Shown one piece after another: positions 17,931 to 27,534 of a DNA stretch of 54,303 nt; positions within the stretch are counted from its first letter, which is position 1, and each line of letters starts with the position of its first letter. The notes beneath the pieces are model-generated. The model saw only the letters and a program-made list of their open reading frames with translations, had not been told where the DNA came from and searched no databases. The DNA comes from Paludibacter sp. (GTDB taxonomy: Bacteria; Bacteroidota; Bacteroidia; Bacteroidales; Paludibacteraceae). A program made the translations under genes and the position numbers. The stretch lies in the NCBI GenBank assembly GCA_029973975.1, contig JARKQF010000269.1, positions 1 through 54,303 of the forward strand, in the 5' to 3' direction.

Positions 17931-18407
17931 ATGGTTATAAGCATAACATTTGAACAATGTAACTGGCAAAACACAGAACATACAAGAGCCTATCTTGATC
18001 TTCTGAATCATTACATGTCGGATCCAATGGGTGATTACCCTCCCTTGAATGAGCATCAACAGCAGAAACTTTTAAAAAATCTACAAGAGCACCCCACTGC
18101 AGAAGTGCTACTCATGAAATACGAAAATAATTATGCCGGTATGGCAACAACATTTATCAATTATTCAACGTTCAAGCTGAAGCCCTACATGTACATTCAT
18201 GATGTGGTTGTTTTGGATAAATTCAGAGGCAAAGGATTGGGAAAAGCATTGATCCAGGAATTAATTAATATTTCGAAAGAAAGGGGTTATTGTAAACTCA
18301 CGCTTGAAGTCAGGGAAGACAATTCTGCTGCACAACAAGTTTATGCAAACCTGGGATTTGAAGAGTGTAAACCAAGGATGTATTTTTGGGAGAAAAAAAT
18401 ATCATGA
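17931..18407 (+). CDS. GNAT family N-acetyltransferase
   Basis: A 158-residue acetyl-CoA-dependent acyltransferase. The acetyl-CoA pyrophosphate loop is visible in DKFRGKGLGKALIQEL, a version of the family's Q/RxxGxG/A, and a typical late motif in NSAAQQVYANLGFEEC. The acceptor is unknown. ATG 17931 was chosen because a TATCTTTG promoter box covers the earlier ATG at 17898. It converges with the MscS gene, with only 6 nt between the two stops. Confidence 0.88.
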   Translation: MVISITFEQCNWQNTEHTRAYLDLLNHYMSDPMGDYPPLNEHQQQKLLKNLQEHPTAEVLLMKYENNYAGMATTFINYSTFKLKPYMYIHDVVVLDKFRGKGLGKALIQELINISKERGYCKLTLEVREDNSAAQQVYANLGFEECKPRMYFWEKKIS

Positions 18408-18413
18408 AAACAT

Positions 18414-19673
18414 TCATGTGTTACCGGTCAGTTTTGTAAAATCCTTACCACTGGGTTCCTGGAATATATCAAGATCGAAAAACGACACAGTTGAATATAA
18501 ATGATCAAAAATATCACTTTGGATTTCTTCATACTCGAGCCATGCCGTCGTATTGGTAAAACAATATATTTCCATTGGAATACCCTTGCTTTCCATAGCT
18601 AACTGTCTGACCATTATAGTCATCTTCTGATTGATTCTGGGATGATTCTTAAGATAGTTTTCAATATATTTTCTAAATACACCAATATTGGTCATTCGCC
18701 TTCCATTAATCAAAACGGATGTATCCATCTGATTAGAAGAATTGTATAACTCGATTTCCTGTTGCCTTTTTTCCACATAATTACTAATCAGAGAATACTT
18801 CTTTAATCGCTCTCTCATTTCAGGATCAACAAATTTCACGGAATGTGCATCCAAAAATACAGAACGTTTAATTCTCCTCCCTCCGCTTTGCTGCATTCCC
18901 CGCCAGTTTTTAAAGCTATCTGTTATAAAATAATAAGTCGGAATAGTTGTAATCGTTTTATCCCAGTTCTGCACTTTTACTGTATTCAGATTAATCGCTA
19001 TAACATCGCCATCAGCATTGAATTTGGGCATCTCCACCCAATCACCGACATGCACCATGTCATTAGCTGATATCTGAACACTCGCCACCAATCCTAATAT
19101 CGTATCCTTGAATATCAATAACAATATTGCTGATATAGCGCCAAAAGCGCTCAAAAAGTACAAAGGAGATTTTCCCAGCAAGACAGAAAGGACTAGTATT
19201 AGAGCAACAATATAAAGCAGAATCTTAATAAGCTGGAAATAGCTTGTAAGTGGTTTGTCCTTAAAAATCTCATTTTTTGACAAACTGTATTCTATCACTT
19301 TTAAAAATGCCGCCAATATTGTCATGCCTACAATAATCAGATAGGAATCTGTCAGTTTCACCACAACAGGCAACACTTTTTCAAAATTAGCAAATATAAC
19401 AGGCGCCATAATCCTGACAATTACCGCCGGAATAACATGAGCAACATTATTGAACACCTTATTTTCTACCAGCAAGTCATCCCATTTGATGGAAGTTTTC
19501 TTAAATAACCTGTAAATATTACGGATGAATACTTTTTTAGTCAGCTGAAAAGCCAACCACGAAAAAAGAAATAAAATCAAAAGAAAAAGAAATAATCTCA
19601 AATAAATAGCCAGGGTATCAGGAACACCCATGTTTACCAACAATGTATCAACAAGATTTTCAAGATAACTCAT
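18414..19673 (-). CDS. Mechanosensitive ion channel (MscS family, YbdG-like)
   Basis: A 419-residue membrane protein with about five hydrophobic segments (near 24-46, 75-95, 105-125, 145-165 and 172-195). The last carries the pore-like FGAISAILLLIFKDTILGLVASVQISANDM, followed by the MscS beta domain with VHVGDWVEMPKFNADGDV. The order and the soluble C-terminus resemble E. coli YbdG. The role would be release of solutes on osmotic downshock. It is transcribed alone from its own promoter. Confidence 0.9.
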   Translation of the reverse strand: MSYLENLVDTLLVNMGVPDTLAIYLRLFLFLLILFLFSWLAFQLTKKVFIRNIYRLFKKTSIKWDDLLVENKVFNNVAHVIPAVIVRIMAPVIFANFEKVLPVVVKLTDSYLIIVGMTILAAFLKVIEYSLSKNEIFKDKPLTSYFQLIKILLYIVALILVLSVLLGKSPLYFLSAFGAISAILLLIFKDTILGLVASVQISANDMVHVGDWVEMPKFNADGDVIAINLNTVKVQNWDKTITTIPTYYFITDSFKNWRGMQQSGGRRIKRSVFLDAHSVKFVDPEMRERLKKYSLISNYVEKRQQEIELYNSSNQMDTSVLINGRRMTNIGVFRKYIENYLKNHPRINQKMTIMVRQLAMESKGIPMEIYCFTNTTAWLEYEEIQSDIFDHLYSTVSFFDLDIFQEPSGKDFTKLTGNT

Positions 19674-19731
19674 TACTTTTTCAAATTATAATACAACTTC
19701 AATAAAATCTTAAAAATATTCCGTTCACATG

Positions 19732-19739
19732 CAAATATA
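19732..19739 (-). promoter_or_regulatory. -7 box TATATTTG for the MscS-like gene
   Basis: A TAnnTTTG match on the minus strand, 58 nt upstream of the ATG at 19673. Confidence 0.45.
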
Positions 19740-19914
19740 TACAAAAACACATTGTCGATGAAATGACATACATCAATTTTATTATAAATAATGTGAATCA
19801 GAAGTTAAGGAGCGGAACTTTTTTCATGAGATTCAGCAAGAAATGAAGCGGGGTGAAGTGAAGAACGCTTTTTTAATTATAGTCGCTTTTCAACTATTGA
19901 TTCACAGAAATTAC

Positions 19915-19922
19915 TAAATTTG
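19915..19922 (+). promoter_or_regulatory. -7 box TAAATTTG for msrC, almost touching the start codon
   Basis: A TAnnTTTG match whose last base is only 10 nt before the ATG at 19933, which would leave a leader of a few bases at most. Confidence 0.5.
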
Positions 19923-19932
19923 CAAAAAAAAA

Positions 19933-20418
19933 ATGGCAGAAAACTTACTTGTTTCATCTTCAAGCTCAAAAACTGAAAAATATATACAACTGTTACCACA
20001 GCTTCAGGCGTTAACAGCAAACGAAGTGGATATCGTAGCTAACTTAGCCAACATCTCCGCCGCGCTGAAAGAAACCTTTAATTGGTGGTGGGTAGGTTTT
20101 TATCTTGTAAAAGGCGACGAACTGGTACTGGGCCCGTTTCAGGGACCAATAGCCTGTACCCGCATCCGGTATGGCAAAGGTGTTTGCGGCACAGCCTGGA
20201 AAGAAAAGAAGAGCATCCTGGTTCCGGATGTCAATGCATTCCCGGGACACATTGCCTGTAGTTCTGCTTCAGTTTCAGAAATTGTAACACCGATATTAAA
20301 TAAATCAGGAGAAGTAGCTGGAGTTTTGGACGTTGACAGCGAACGCTATGACATACTGGACGATACCGATGTCCGCTTTCTGGAGGAAATAAGCAAAATT
20401 TGCAGCAAATTCCTGTAA
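19933..20418 (+). CDS. msrC: Free methionine-(R)-sulfoxide reductase (GAF domain)
   Basis: A 161-residue single GAF-domain enzyme that reduces free methionine-(R)-sulfoxide with thioredoxin. The three redox cysteines are C75, C85 and C109; their spacing (10 and 24) equals that of E. coli fRMsr (C84, C94, C118). The family stretch GKGVCGTAWK and PILNKSGEVAGVLDVDS are present. A cytoplasmic oxidative-stress repair enzyme; the neighbour 48 nt away, on the other strand, is a DNA-alkylation repair protein. The likely promoter ends 10 nt before the ATG. Confidence 0.93.
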   Translation: MAENLLVSSSSSKTEKYIQLLPQLQALTANEVDIVANLANISAALKETFNWWWVGFYLVKGDELVLGPFQGPIACTRIRYGKGVCGTAWKEKKSILVPDVNAFPGHIACSSASVSEIVTPILNKSGEVAGVLDVDSERYDILDDTDVRFLEEISKICSKFL

Positions 20419-20466
20419 ATACATAAACAGTTATTGCATTAGGAAAACAGGCTCATTTTGTGATTT

Positions 20467-20943
20467 TTATATGCCAACCCTTTCCGCTTGCAACATTTGC
20501 TGTTTTAAGGCAAGTCCCCAGCGGTAACCACCCAAACCACCATCAGTACGAACAACCCGGTGACAAGGAATTAAATACGCGATAGGATTAGCTCCGATAG
20601 CTGTACCAACGGCTCTGACAGCTTTAGGTTTTCCAATTGCATCCGCAATCTGCGCATAAGTCCGGGTTTCTCCTTCAGGAATCTCTTGTAATGCTTTCCA
20701 GACTGATTGTTGAAAAGGCGTACCCAGCGGACAAAGCCGCACATTTTTCCGTTGCTTAAAAAGTTGATCTCCCAACAATTTAGCCTGCGCGGCATCTAAA
20801 GTAAAATCTGTTTTCGGAAACCGGTCATGCAAATCTTTAACAGCTTCTTCTTCAGTTTTTGTAAAAATAAGTCCAAATAAACCTTCTGTTGTAAAAGCTA
20901 TACAACATTTCCCAAATGGTGAGGTGTAAAATCCGTAGTTCAT
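20467..20943 (-). CDS. ogt: Methylated-DNA--protein-cysteine methyltransferase
   Basis: A 158-residue suicide DNA-repair protein that moves the methyl group from O6-methylguanine to its own C127, in the signature IPCHRVV. The helix-turn-helix (RTYAQIADAIGKPKAVRAVG) and the asparagine hinge (GANP) precede it. It has the Ogt form with a short N-terminal domain (about 1-65) and no AdaA or AlkA fusion. The TonB receptor gene lies 53 nt further up on the same strand, but no functional link is apparent. Confidence 0.93.
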   Translation of the reverse strand: MNYGFYTSPFGKCCIAFTTEGLFGLIFTKTEEEAVKDLHDRFPKTDFTLDAAQAKLLGDQLFKQRKNVRLCPLGTPFQQSVWKALQEIPEGETRTYAQIADAIGKPKAVRAVGTAIGANPIAYLIPCHRVVRTDGGLGGYRWGLALKQQMLQAERVGI

Positions 20944-20996
20944 TTAATTAGTAGTTAGTTTAAGTGTTTAAAAGTTTAATTGCTGTTCGCTATTCG

Positions 20997-23090
20997 CTAA
21001 AACAAAATCTTCGCTTTCAGGAAGACATTTCTGCCCGGTTCCAAACGATTAATCCCCCTGAGTGATGACAGATGCTCTTCGTAAGCCAGATTCATTATAT
21101 TGTGGACTCCTCCGGTAAATTGAACATTGATCATCCCTATCTTTCGGGGTGTTGTATGAAATCCGGCATTGAAAATGGCATGACGATGGGCTTCATGACT
21201 CTCTCCATGTTCTTCTTCCGACTCGAATTCCCAGTCCATTTCGGCATAGGCGCCGATTTTATCATGGAAATGATAATGCAACTTCACAATCCCATGCAAC
21301 GCAGGGATAAAAGGCAAATGTTCTTTAGTCTTTGCATCAATCGCATACACATACGAAGCATGAGTCTCAAACTCAAGTGCATGCGAAATCAACCATTTTA
21401 AATCAAATTCGCCGCCCAGATACAGAGCCTGGTCGACATTGGTACTGATCCAGGCTGGTATGCCCGAATATAGTCCTTCTTTTTCTGTAATCAAATCAAA
21501 AAGATAACTGGCAAAAATATCTGTATTAAACAATAACTTCTTTCCTGTATAAGCATAACTCAGATTTGAAAACAATCCTTTTTCCGGCTTTAAATCAGGA
21601 TTACCAACCAATGGCATACCCAACTGATCAATGTATTTGAATCTCTCTTCAATGGATGCCACCCGGTAAGCATTAGCGATTGACAAAATCAGTTTATGAC
21701 GTTCTGCAGGCTTAAATGCAACATCAATATGCGCTGAGTAAGCCAGTTCGTTTTTAGTTCCTTCCTGAAACAACACCGTTTTGTTTGCAGGCACTTCTGT
21801 TCTGACGCCATTCACATACTTATATCTTGATATCTCTCTGAATGCTGTGTCATTGGCAGTCCTGATAAAATCAAGACGCAAACCGGTATTAATGGTCCAG
21901 TATTTCGGGTCTACGACCCATTTATGCTGGGCAAAAATACCGACATCAAACATATTTGCTCTCGGTGTAGGTTGCTCCCTGATAACAATGGTATCCGAAG
22001 CTGTTGAAATTTTCATTCTGGAAGTTTGCTGGTCGCGGTTCCACCCTTCAACTCCAACCGTCATGGTTTCATAATCATTAAAATACAAATCCGCTGTTGC
22101 TTTTAATCCGGAGGTAACATTGTAACTTCCCGGGAATACTGCCGTAGTGGAATTAGCCACATTTTCCACTTCTCTTTTGATGTTTTGAGTGTATGCTTTT
22201 ATACTCAATACTTTCAGCACGTGCGACAAATCCTTGAAAACATATTCTCCATTCAGCTGATTCCTTGTAAAACCCAAATAACGAACAATAGCACCGGGAG
22301 TAAAAACACTTCCTCCGGGTAATCCGACATCCCAGGCTTCAAAATGATTATAGTTTACCTGCAACTCCTGATTATCGCCATTTCGCATACCTCCCTTCAG
22401 CCCCCACGAAGCATCATTAAACTGGCTGTTTGCCAGCTTTCCATCCGGAGTCGTAGTGTTTTGTGCCATACGGTAACTTCCGTCTAAAGTCAGATACCAG
22501 TCATGATTAGTCAGATTAACATTAAGATTATTTTCCCATAAACTATTTACAGAATGGAATCCGGTTGAAAACTGACCATTGGTTTTAAACTTCTCAGTAT
22601 AACCCGGGCGTTTTGTAACAAAATTAACCACCCCTCCCATGGCTCCTGTACCGTATATAACCGAACCGGCACCTTTAATCACTTCTATTTTTTCCAGATT
22701 CCCCATATCGACAGTCGACAATACACCGGCAATATCCGATGCAGTTTGCATCCGGTCTCCATCAGCCAGAAAGAGTAATTTTGATTCCGAAAAGCCACGG
22801 ATATTCACCGAAGTTGCCCATATTGCATCACGACTCAGCGCCACACCCGGCACATGATGCAAAGCATTCGCCGGTGTAATAAAACCGTGGCTAACGGCTT
22901 CCTCGCCCAGAACCATCTGATAAGGGAAGTTCAATTTATTAGCCAGAGCCCCCTGCACGGTTATCTCAGATATCTGCTTGTAGGTAAGTGAATCTGCAAT
23001 CTCATGTCCATGATTATGAGAATGATGTTGCGAAAACGTAATAACGGGTAGCATCAAAGCCCCCACAATTGAAAATATTATTTTAAACAT
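20997..23090 (-). CDS. TonB-dependent outer-membrane receptor, histidine-rich
   Basis: A 697-residue outer-membrane receptor. Signal peptide 1-20 (ending ITFSQ), then HHSHNHGHE at 22-30, a plug domain at about 55-165 (FPYQMVLGEEAV, IEVIKGAGSVIYGTGAMGGVVNF) and a beta-barrel ending in the Bam signal KAKILF. It has no carboxypeptidase-like N-terminal extension and no SusD partner next door, which argues against glycan import. The N-terminal histidines and a second histidine-rich stretch near 630-640 (EEEHGESHEAHRH) suggest a metal or metal chelate as substrate; this is inference. Confidence 0.88.
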   Translation of the reverse strand: MFKIIFSIVGALMLPVITFSQHHSHNHGHEIADSLTYKQISEITVQGALANKLNFPYQMVLGEEAVSHGFITPANALHHVPGVALSRDAIWATSVNIRGFSESKLLFLADGDRMQTASDIAGVLSTVDMGNLEKIEVIKGAGSVIYGTGAMGGVVNFVTKRPGYTEKFKTNGQFSTGFHSVNSLWENNLNVNLTNHDWYLTLDGSYRMAQNTTTPDGKLANSQFNDASWGLKGGMRNGDNQELQVNYNHFEAWDVGLPGGSVFTPGAIVRYLGFTRNQLNGEYVFKDLSHVLKVLSIKAYTQNIKREVENVANSTTAVFPGSYNVTSGLKATADLYFNDYETMTVGVEGWNRDQQTSRMKISTASDTIVIREQPTPRANMFDVGIFAQHKWVVDPKYWTINTGLRLDFIRTANDTAFREISRYKYVNGVRTEVPANKTVLFQEGTKNELAYSAHIDVAFKPAERHKLILSIANAYRVASIEERFKYIDQLGMPLVGNPDLKPEKGLFSNLSYAYTGKKLLFNTDIFASYLFDLITEKEGLYSGIPAWISTNVDQALYLGGEFDLKWLISHALEFETHASYVYAIDAKTKEHLPFIPALHGIVKLHYHFHDKIGAYAEMDWEFESEEEHGESHEAHRHAIFNAGFHTTPRKIGMINVQFTGGVHNIMNLAYEEHLSSLRGINRLEPGRNVFLKAKILF

Positions 23091-23125
23091 TCGGTCTACT
23101 TTTTGTATACTGATTTTTAAACATG

Positions 23126-23133
23126 CAAAAATA
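23126..23133 (-). promoter_or_regulatory. -7 box TATTTTTG for the TonB receptor gene
   Basis: A TAnnTTTG match on the minus strand, 35 nt upstream of the ATG at 23090. Confidence 0.45.
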
Positions 23134-23244
23134 CAAAAAAGTTGTCATAAACGGCATTTAAATCAAACTGAACAGCTTTTAAAATCGCTTGCATTCACTT
23201 ATAGAACAACTGTATAAATATTGTAATAAATAAAATTATTGTAT

Positions 23245-23252
23245 TATCTTTG
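23245..23252 (+). promoter_or_regulatory. -7 box TATCTTTG for the C69 dipeptidase
   Basis: A perfect TAnnTTTG match 31 nt before ATG 23284; it shows that the upstream ATG at 23239 is not used. Confidence 0.65.
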
Positions 23253-23283
23253 TTCGCTTTTTCATGCAAAAAGACAATTCAGG

Positions 23284-24942
23284 ATGAGATTTATTGTAAC
23301 ATTATTAATATTCATATTCTCTGTTTCCTTTCGTATTTTTTCCTGTACAAATTTAATTGCGGGAAAACTGGCGACGGTCGACGGATCTACAATGATTACT
23401 TATGCGGCTGATTCCTATGGGCTGTTTGGGTCATTATATCATTACCCTTCACGCACCTATCCGCCGGGGACCATGCTCGACATTTACGAATGGGACACTG
23501 GAAAATTTCTGGGGCAAATAAAACAAGTTGAAAAGACATTCGCCGTTATCGGCAACATGAATGAAAATCAGGTTTCGATTGCAGAAACAACTTTCGGAGG
23601 CAGAGAAGAATTAAGAGATACAACCGGCATACTTGATTATGGAAGCCTGATGTACATCGCGTTACAACGCTCCCGCTCAGCACGTGAGGCTATCCGAATC
23701 ATGACTTCTTTAGTTGAAGAATATGGTTATTATAGTTCAGGCGAATCATTTACAATTGCCGACCCAAATGAAGTCTGGATTATGGAGATGACAGGTAAAG
23801 GCCCTAAAAACAAAGGCGCAGTCTGGGTTGCACAGCGTATTCCTGACGATTGTATTGCGGCTCATGCTAATCAGGCCCGCATTACCACTTTCCCCTTCGA
23901 CGACAGGAATAACTGCCTTTATTCCGTTGATGTCATTGCTTTTGCCCGGGAACAAGGTTATTTCAAAGGAAAAAATAAAGATTTCAGTTTTTCCGATACG
24001 TATGCACCACTTGATTATGGCGCATTGAGAGCTTGCGAGGCCAGGGTGTGGAGTTTCTTCCGGCAAGTAAATCCGGATATGGAGAAATACATCACATATA
24101 TTAAAGGAGAAACTGTAGATCGCATGCCGCTTTGGATTAAACCGGCAAAGAAACTAAGCGTACAGGATATGAAAAGCTTCATGCGTGACCAGTACGAAGG
24201 GACGGAACTCGACATCACAAAAGGATTTGGAGCCGGACAATACGGAAGCAAACTGCGTTTGAGCCCCCTGAGTTTCAAAGTCGACGGAGTTGAATATTAT
24301 CACGAACGTCCGATTGCCACCCAACAAACCGGTTTTTCTTTTGTCGCCCAGATGCGCAACTGGCTGCCTCCATACGTGGGGGGAATCCTCTGGTTTGGAG
24401 TTGATGATGCTGCCTCATCGGTATATGTGCCCATGTATTGCGGCATCAACAGTGTACCGGAATGCTTCAGTGATCACAACGGAAGTTTGCTTGAGTACTC
24501 TCCTACCGCAGCTTTCTGGATATTCAACCAAGTATCAAATTTTGCTTATCCAAGGTATTCACTCGTGATGCCCGACATAAAAAAGGTTCAACAACACTGG
24601 GAAACAAACTTTCACACCATGATACCGAGTATCGACAAAACGGTAACCGGTCTGCCTGAGGAAAACGCCCGGGAATTTCTGACAACTTTCAGCCATACTC
24701 AGGCTACAAACGTTACTACCGCATGGAAAAAACTGGGAGAATTCCTGCTGGTTAAATACTTAGATGGTGTTATTAAAAAAGAAGAGAACGGTAAGTTCTT
24801 ACAAAACGATAAAAAAATTCCAACAGAAATCATTCGTCCGGGTTATCCAGAAGAATACCTGAGACAGCTTATCAAAGAAACTCCCGGCATGAAAGCCAAA
24901 ACACAAGAAGAACTGAATAACCGCAAGTCAATGGAACAATAA
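23284..24942 (+). CDS. C69 family dipeptidase (exported)
   Basis: A 552-residue Ntn-hydrolase of peptidase family C69 (U34). The signal-like segment 1-20 leads to C21 in [10 protein letters not shown]; in this family that cysteine becomes the N-terminal nucleophile after processing. [13 protein letters not shown] and the later blocks ([35 protein letters not shown]) match the family. It would cleave dipeptides in the periplasm or at the surface, in keeping with an amino-acid-fermenting lifestyle. ATG 23284 was chosen over 23239 because of the promoter between them. Confidence 0.92.
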   Translation: MRFIVTLLIFIFSVSFRIFSCTNLIAGKLATVDGSTMITYAADSYGLFGSLYHYPSRTYPPGTMLDIYEWDTGKFLGQIKQVEKTFAVIGNMNENQVSIAETTFGGREELRDTTGILDYGSLMYIALQRSRSAREAIRIMTSLVEEYGYYSSGESFTIADPNEVWIMEMTGKGPKNKGAVWVAQRIPDDCIAAHANQARITTFPFDDRNNCLYSVDVIAFAREQGYFKGKNKDFSFSDTYAPLDYGALRACEARVWSFFRQVNPDMEKYITYIKGETVDRMPLWIKPAKKLSVQDMKSFMRDQYEGTELDITKGFGAGQYGSKLRLSPLSFKVDGVEYYHERPIATQQTGFSFVAQMRNWLPPYVGGILWFGVDDAASSVYVPMYCGINSVPECFSDHNGSLLEYSPTAAFWIFNQVSNFAYPRYSLVMPDIKKVQQHWETNFHTMIPSIDKTVTGLPEENAREFLTTFSHTQATNVTTAWKKLGEFLLVKYLDGVIKKEENGKFLQNDKKIPTEIIRPGYPEEYLRQLIKETPGMKAKTQEELNNRKSMEQ

Positions 24943-24952
24943 ATATTTTTTG

Positions 24953-24960
24953 TACCTTTG
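24953..24960 (+). promoter_or_regulatory. -7 box TACCTTTG for guaA
   Basis: A perfect TAnnTTTG match 19 nt before the guaA ATG at 24980, directly after the stop of the dipeptidase gene. Confidence 0.65.
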
Positions 24961-24979
24961 CGGCAAATTTCAGAATTAT

Positions 24980-26500
24980 ATGCTTGAAAAAATAATCATC
25001 CTCGACTTTGGTTCACAGACCACCCAGCTTATCGGCAGAAGATTACGCGAATTAAAAGAATATTGCGAAATAGTACCTTACAATAAATTTCCTGAAAAGA
25101 CCGACGACATAAGAGGAGTCATTCTCTCCGGAAGTCCGTTTTCGGTTTACGACCCGACTGCCTTTACAACAACCCTTTCCAACATCAGAGGAAAATTCCC
25201 GGTATTGGGAATTTGTTATGGAGCACAACTGATGGTGCACCAGGAAGGCGGTAAGGTAGAGGCCGCCGGTTCTCGGGAATACGGTCGTGCCAATTTGTCG
25301 TACATTGCTGACGGAGATGAACTTTTTAAAGGCATATCAGCCGGATCGCAAATCTGGATGTCGCATGGAGACAGCATCACACAACTTCCCGGGAAATTCA
25401 AAAAAGTAGCCAGCACCGAAGATGTAGAACTGGCAGCCTATAAAATAGAAGGAGAAAAAACCTGGGGCGTTCAGTTTCACCCGGAAGTATTTCATACCCT
25501 TGACGGCATGTTTCTACTGGAAAACTTCCTGAATATTTGTGCATGTAAACGTGACTGGTCACCTGCATCATTCATTGAAACAACTGTCAGCGAGTTAAAA
25601 GCTCAGCTTGGCAACGACAAGGTCGTACTTGGTCTTTCAGGAGGTGTAGATTCTTCAGTAGCAGCCGTTTTACTCAACAAAGCAATAGGCAAGAACCTCA
25701 CTTGTATCTTTGTAGATCACGGATTACTCAGAAAAAATGAATTCGAAACCGTACTGAGAGACTACGAACACCTGGGATTAAATGTCATCGGGGTGAATGC
25801 ACGCGATTATTTTTACAGACTCCTGAAAGATGTTACTGAACCTGAGAAAAAACGTAAAATTATCGGATCCGCCTTTATTGATGTATTCGACAAAGAAGCC
25901 CACAAAATAAAAGATGTAAAGTGGCTTGCTCAGGGAACAATTTATCCCGATATCATAGAATCACTTTCAATCACAGGCACAACCATCAAATCGCATCATA
26001 ATGTGGGTGGTTTACCTGAGAAAATGAATCTCAGGCTATGCGAACCATTACGTTTATTATTTAAAGATGAAGTTAGAAAGGTAGGAACCGAACTTGGCAT
26101 GATGAGCCATCTCATCAAACGTCATCCATTCCCGGGACCCGGACTTGCTGTACGTATATTAGGAGACATAACACCTGAAAAGGTAAGAATCTTACAGGAT
26201 GCCGATGATATTTTCATCAACGGGCTCAGAGAATGGAACCTGTATGATAAGGTTTGGCAGGCAGGAGTAATCCTACTCCCCGTACAATCGGTAGGCGTAA
26301 TGGGTGATGAAAGAACGTATGAAAATGCGGTCGCCCTGCGTGCTGTAACTTCAACCGATGCCATGACGGCCGACTGGGCGCAGTTGCCGTATGAATTTCT
26401 GGCAAAAGTTTCGAATGACATCATCAACAAAGTAAAAGGAGTAAACCGGGTGGTTTACGACATCAGTTCAAAACCACCTGCAACCATCGAATGGGAATAA
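24980..26500 (+). CDS. guaA: GMP synthase (glutamine-hydrolysing)
   Basis: A 506-residue enzyme making GMP from XMP, glutamine and ATP. Class I glutaminase domain with C79 (LGICYGAQ), H167 and E169 (QFHPEVF); ATP-pyrophosphatase domain with the P-loop SGGVDSS at 220-226; C-terminal dimerisation domain ending in [10 protein letters not shown]. It is slightly shorter than E. coli GuaA (525). ATG 24980 was chosen because the frame upstream crosses the TACCTTTG promoter. tatD follows 3 nt after the stop and is probably co-transcribed. Confidence 0.97.
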   Translation: MLEKIIILDFGSQTTQLIGRRLRELKEYCEIVPYNKFPEKTDDIRGVILSGSPFSVYDPTAFTTTLSNIRGKFPVLGICYGAQLMVHQEGGKVEAAGSREYGRANLSYIADGDELFKGISAGSQIWMSHGDSITQLPGKFKKVASTEDVELAAYKIEGEKTWGVQFHPEVFHTLDGMFLLENFLNICACKRDWSPASFIETTVSELKAQLGNDKVVLGLSGGVDSSVAAVLLNKAIGKNLTCIFVDHGLLRKNEFETVLRDYEHLGLNVIGVNARDYFYRLLKDVTEPEKKRKIIGSAFIDVFDKEAHKIKDVKWLAQGTIYPDIIESLSITGTTIKSHHNVGGLPEKMNLRLCEPLRLLFKDEVRKVGTELGMMSHLIKRHPFPGPGLAVRILGDITPEKVRILQDADDIFINGLREWNLYDKVWQAGVILLPVQSVGVMGDERTYENAVALRAVTSTDAMTADWAQLPYEFLAKVSNDIINKVKGVNRVVYDISSKPPATIEWE

Positions 26501-26503
26501 ATC

Positions 26504-27277
26504 ATGATCGACACGCATGCACATTTATATGCTGAAGAATTTGATTCCGACAGAGATGCAGTAATCGAAAGAGCCAAGGCTGCCGGAGTTACGAATATTA
26601 TTCTACCTAATATCGACAGCAGTTCACTGGATGCCATGCTTAAACTCGAAGAAAGTTATTCCGGGTATTGCCATGCTGCAATAGGGTTACACCCAACCAG
26701 TGTAAAAGCAGATTATCAGAGAGAATTAGATTCAGTTGAATCTGAATTAAAACGCAGGACATATATTGCTATAGGAGAAATCGGTATCGATTTATATTGG
26801 GATCAAACCTATGTAAAAGAACAAATAATGGCATTTCAGCAGCAATTAAAATGGGCACTGGAATACAATAAACCGGTTATTATCCACGTTAGAAATTCAT
26901 TCAGTGAAACCATGCTCGCTATGGAACCTTTCAAAAACAGCGGTTTAAGAGGTATATTCCATAGTTTTGGAGGTACAACTGAAGAAGCAGCCAGGATAAT
27001 TGAATTTGGAGGTTTTCTACTTGGAATCAACGGTATTGTTACTTTTAAGAACTCAACTCTCGGTGAGGTTATACAACAAACAGATCTGGAATATATCGTA
27101 CTTGAGACAGATGCCCCTTACCTCACTCCGGTCCCTCACAGAGGCAAAAGGAATGAAAGTGCTTATATGTCATACACGGCTCGTCAGATAGCCTCATTGC
27201 AATCCACAAGCTATGAAGCTGTCGTTAAACAAACTACGAAAAACGCCTTAAACCTTTTTAATTTAGGTTCAAAGTAA
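26504..27277 (+). CDS. TatD family metal-dependent hydrolase
   Basis: A 257-residue TIM-barrel DNase of the TatD/YcfH family. Metal ligands are visible in order: DTHAHL at 3-8, the glutamate in GEIGID near 92, IIHVRNS near 127, the histidine of IFHSFGG near 150 and the aspartate in LETDAPYLTP near 203. Family members act as 3'-5' exonucleases or phosphoesterases. The gene follows guaA by 3 nt, so it is translated from the same mRNA. It is the last gene before tRNA-Ser. Confidence 0.93.
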   Translation: MIDTHAHLYAEEFDSDRDAVIERAKAAGVTNIILPNIDSSSLDAMLKLEESYSGYCHAAIGLHPTSVKADYQRELDSVESELKRRTYIAIGEIGIDLYWDQTYVKEQIMAFQQQLKWALEYNKPVIIHVRNSFSETMLAMEPFKNSGLRGIFHSFGGTTEEAARIIEFGGFLLGINGIVTFKNSTLGEVIQQTDLEYIVLETDAPYLTPVPHRGKRNESAYMSYTARQIASLQSTSYEAVVKQTTKNALNLFNLGSK

Positions 27278-27379
27278 TCATTATCCGTTCTGTTTACTAA
27301 AAAAAACATTTTTTGACTTACAAAATAATATATTTTTATTTGTATGTCACAAATTTTTGCTAACTTGCGCCGCTAATTC

Positions 27380-27469
27380 GGAGAGGTGCTCGAGTGGTTG
27401 AAGAGGTACGCCTGGAAAGCGTATATACGGTGTGGAATCGTATCGAGAGTTCGAATCTCTTCCTCTCCG
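27380..27469 (+). tRNA. tRNA-Ser (anticodon GGA)
   Basis: A 90-nt class II tRNA: acceptor GGAGAGG with CCTCTCC, anticodon stem TACGC/GCGTA with loop CTGGAAA (anticodon GGA), a long variable arm as expected for serine, T-loop TTCGAAT. The discriminator is G; CCA is not encoded. A near-consensus CTAACTTG lies just upstream. Confidence 0.95.
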
Positions 27470-27534
27470 CAAACAGATAGAAATGAGATAAATAAACACA
27501 AAATAAAAATTCAAAAATTCAAAAAAAAAGTAAA

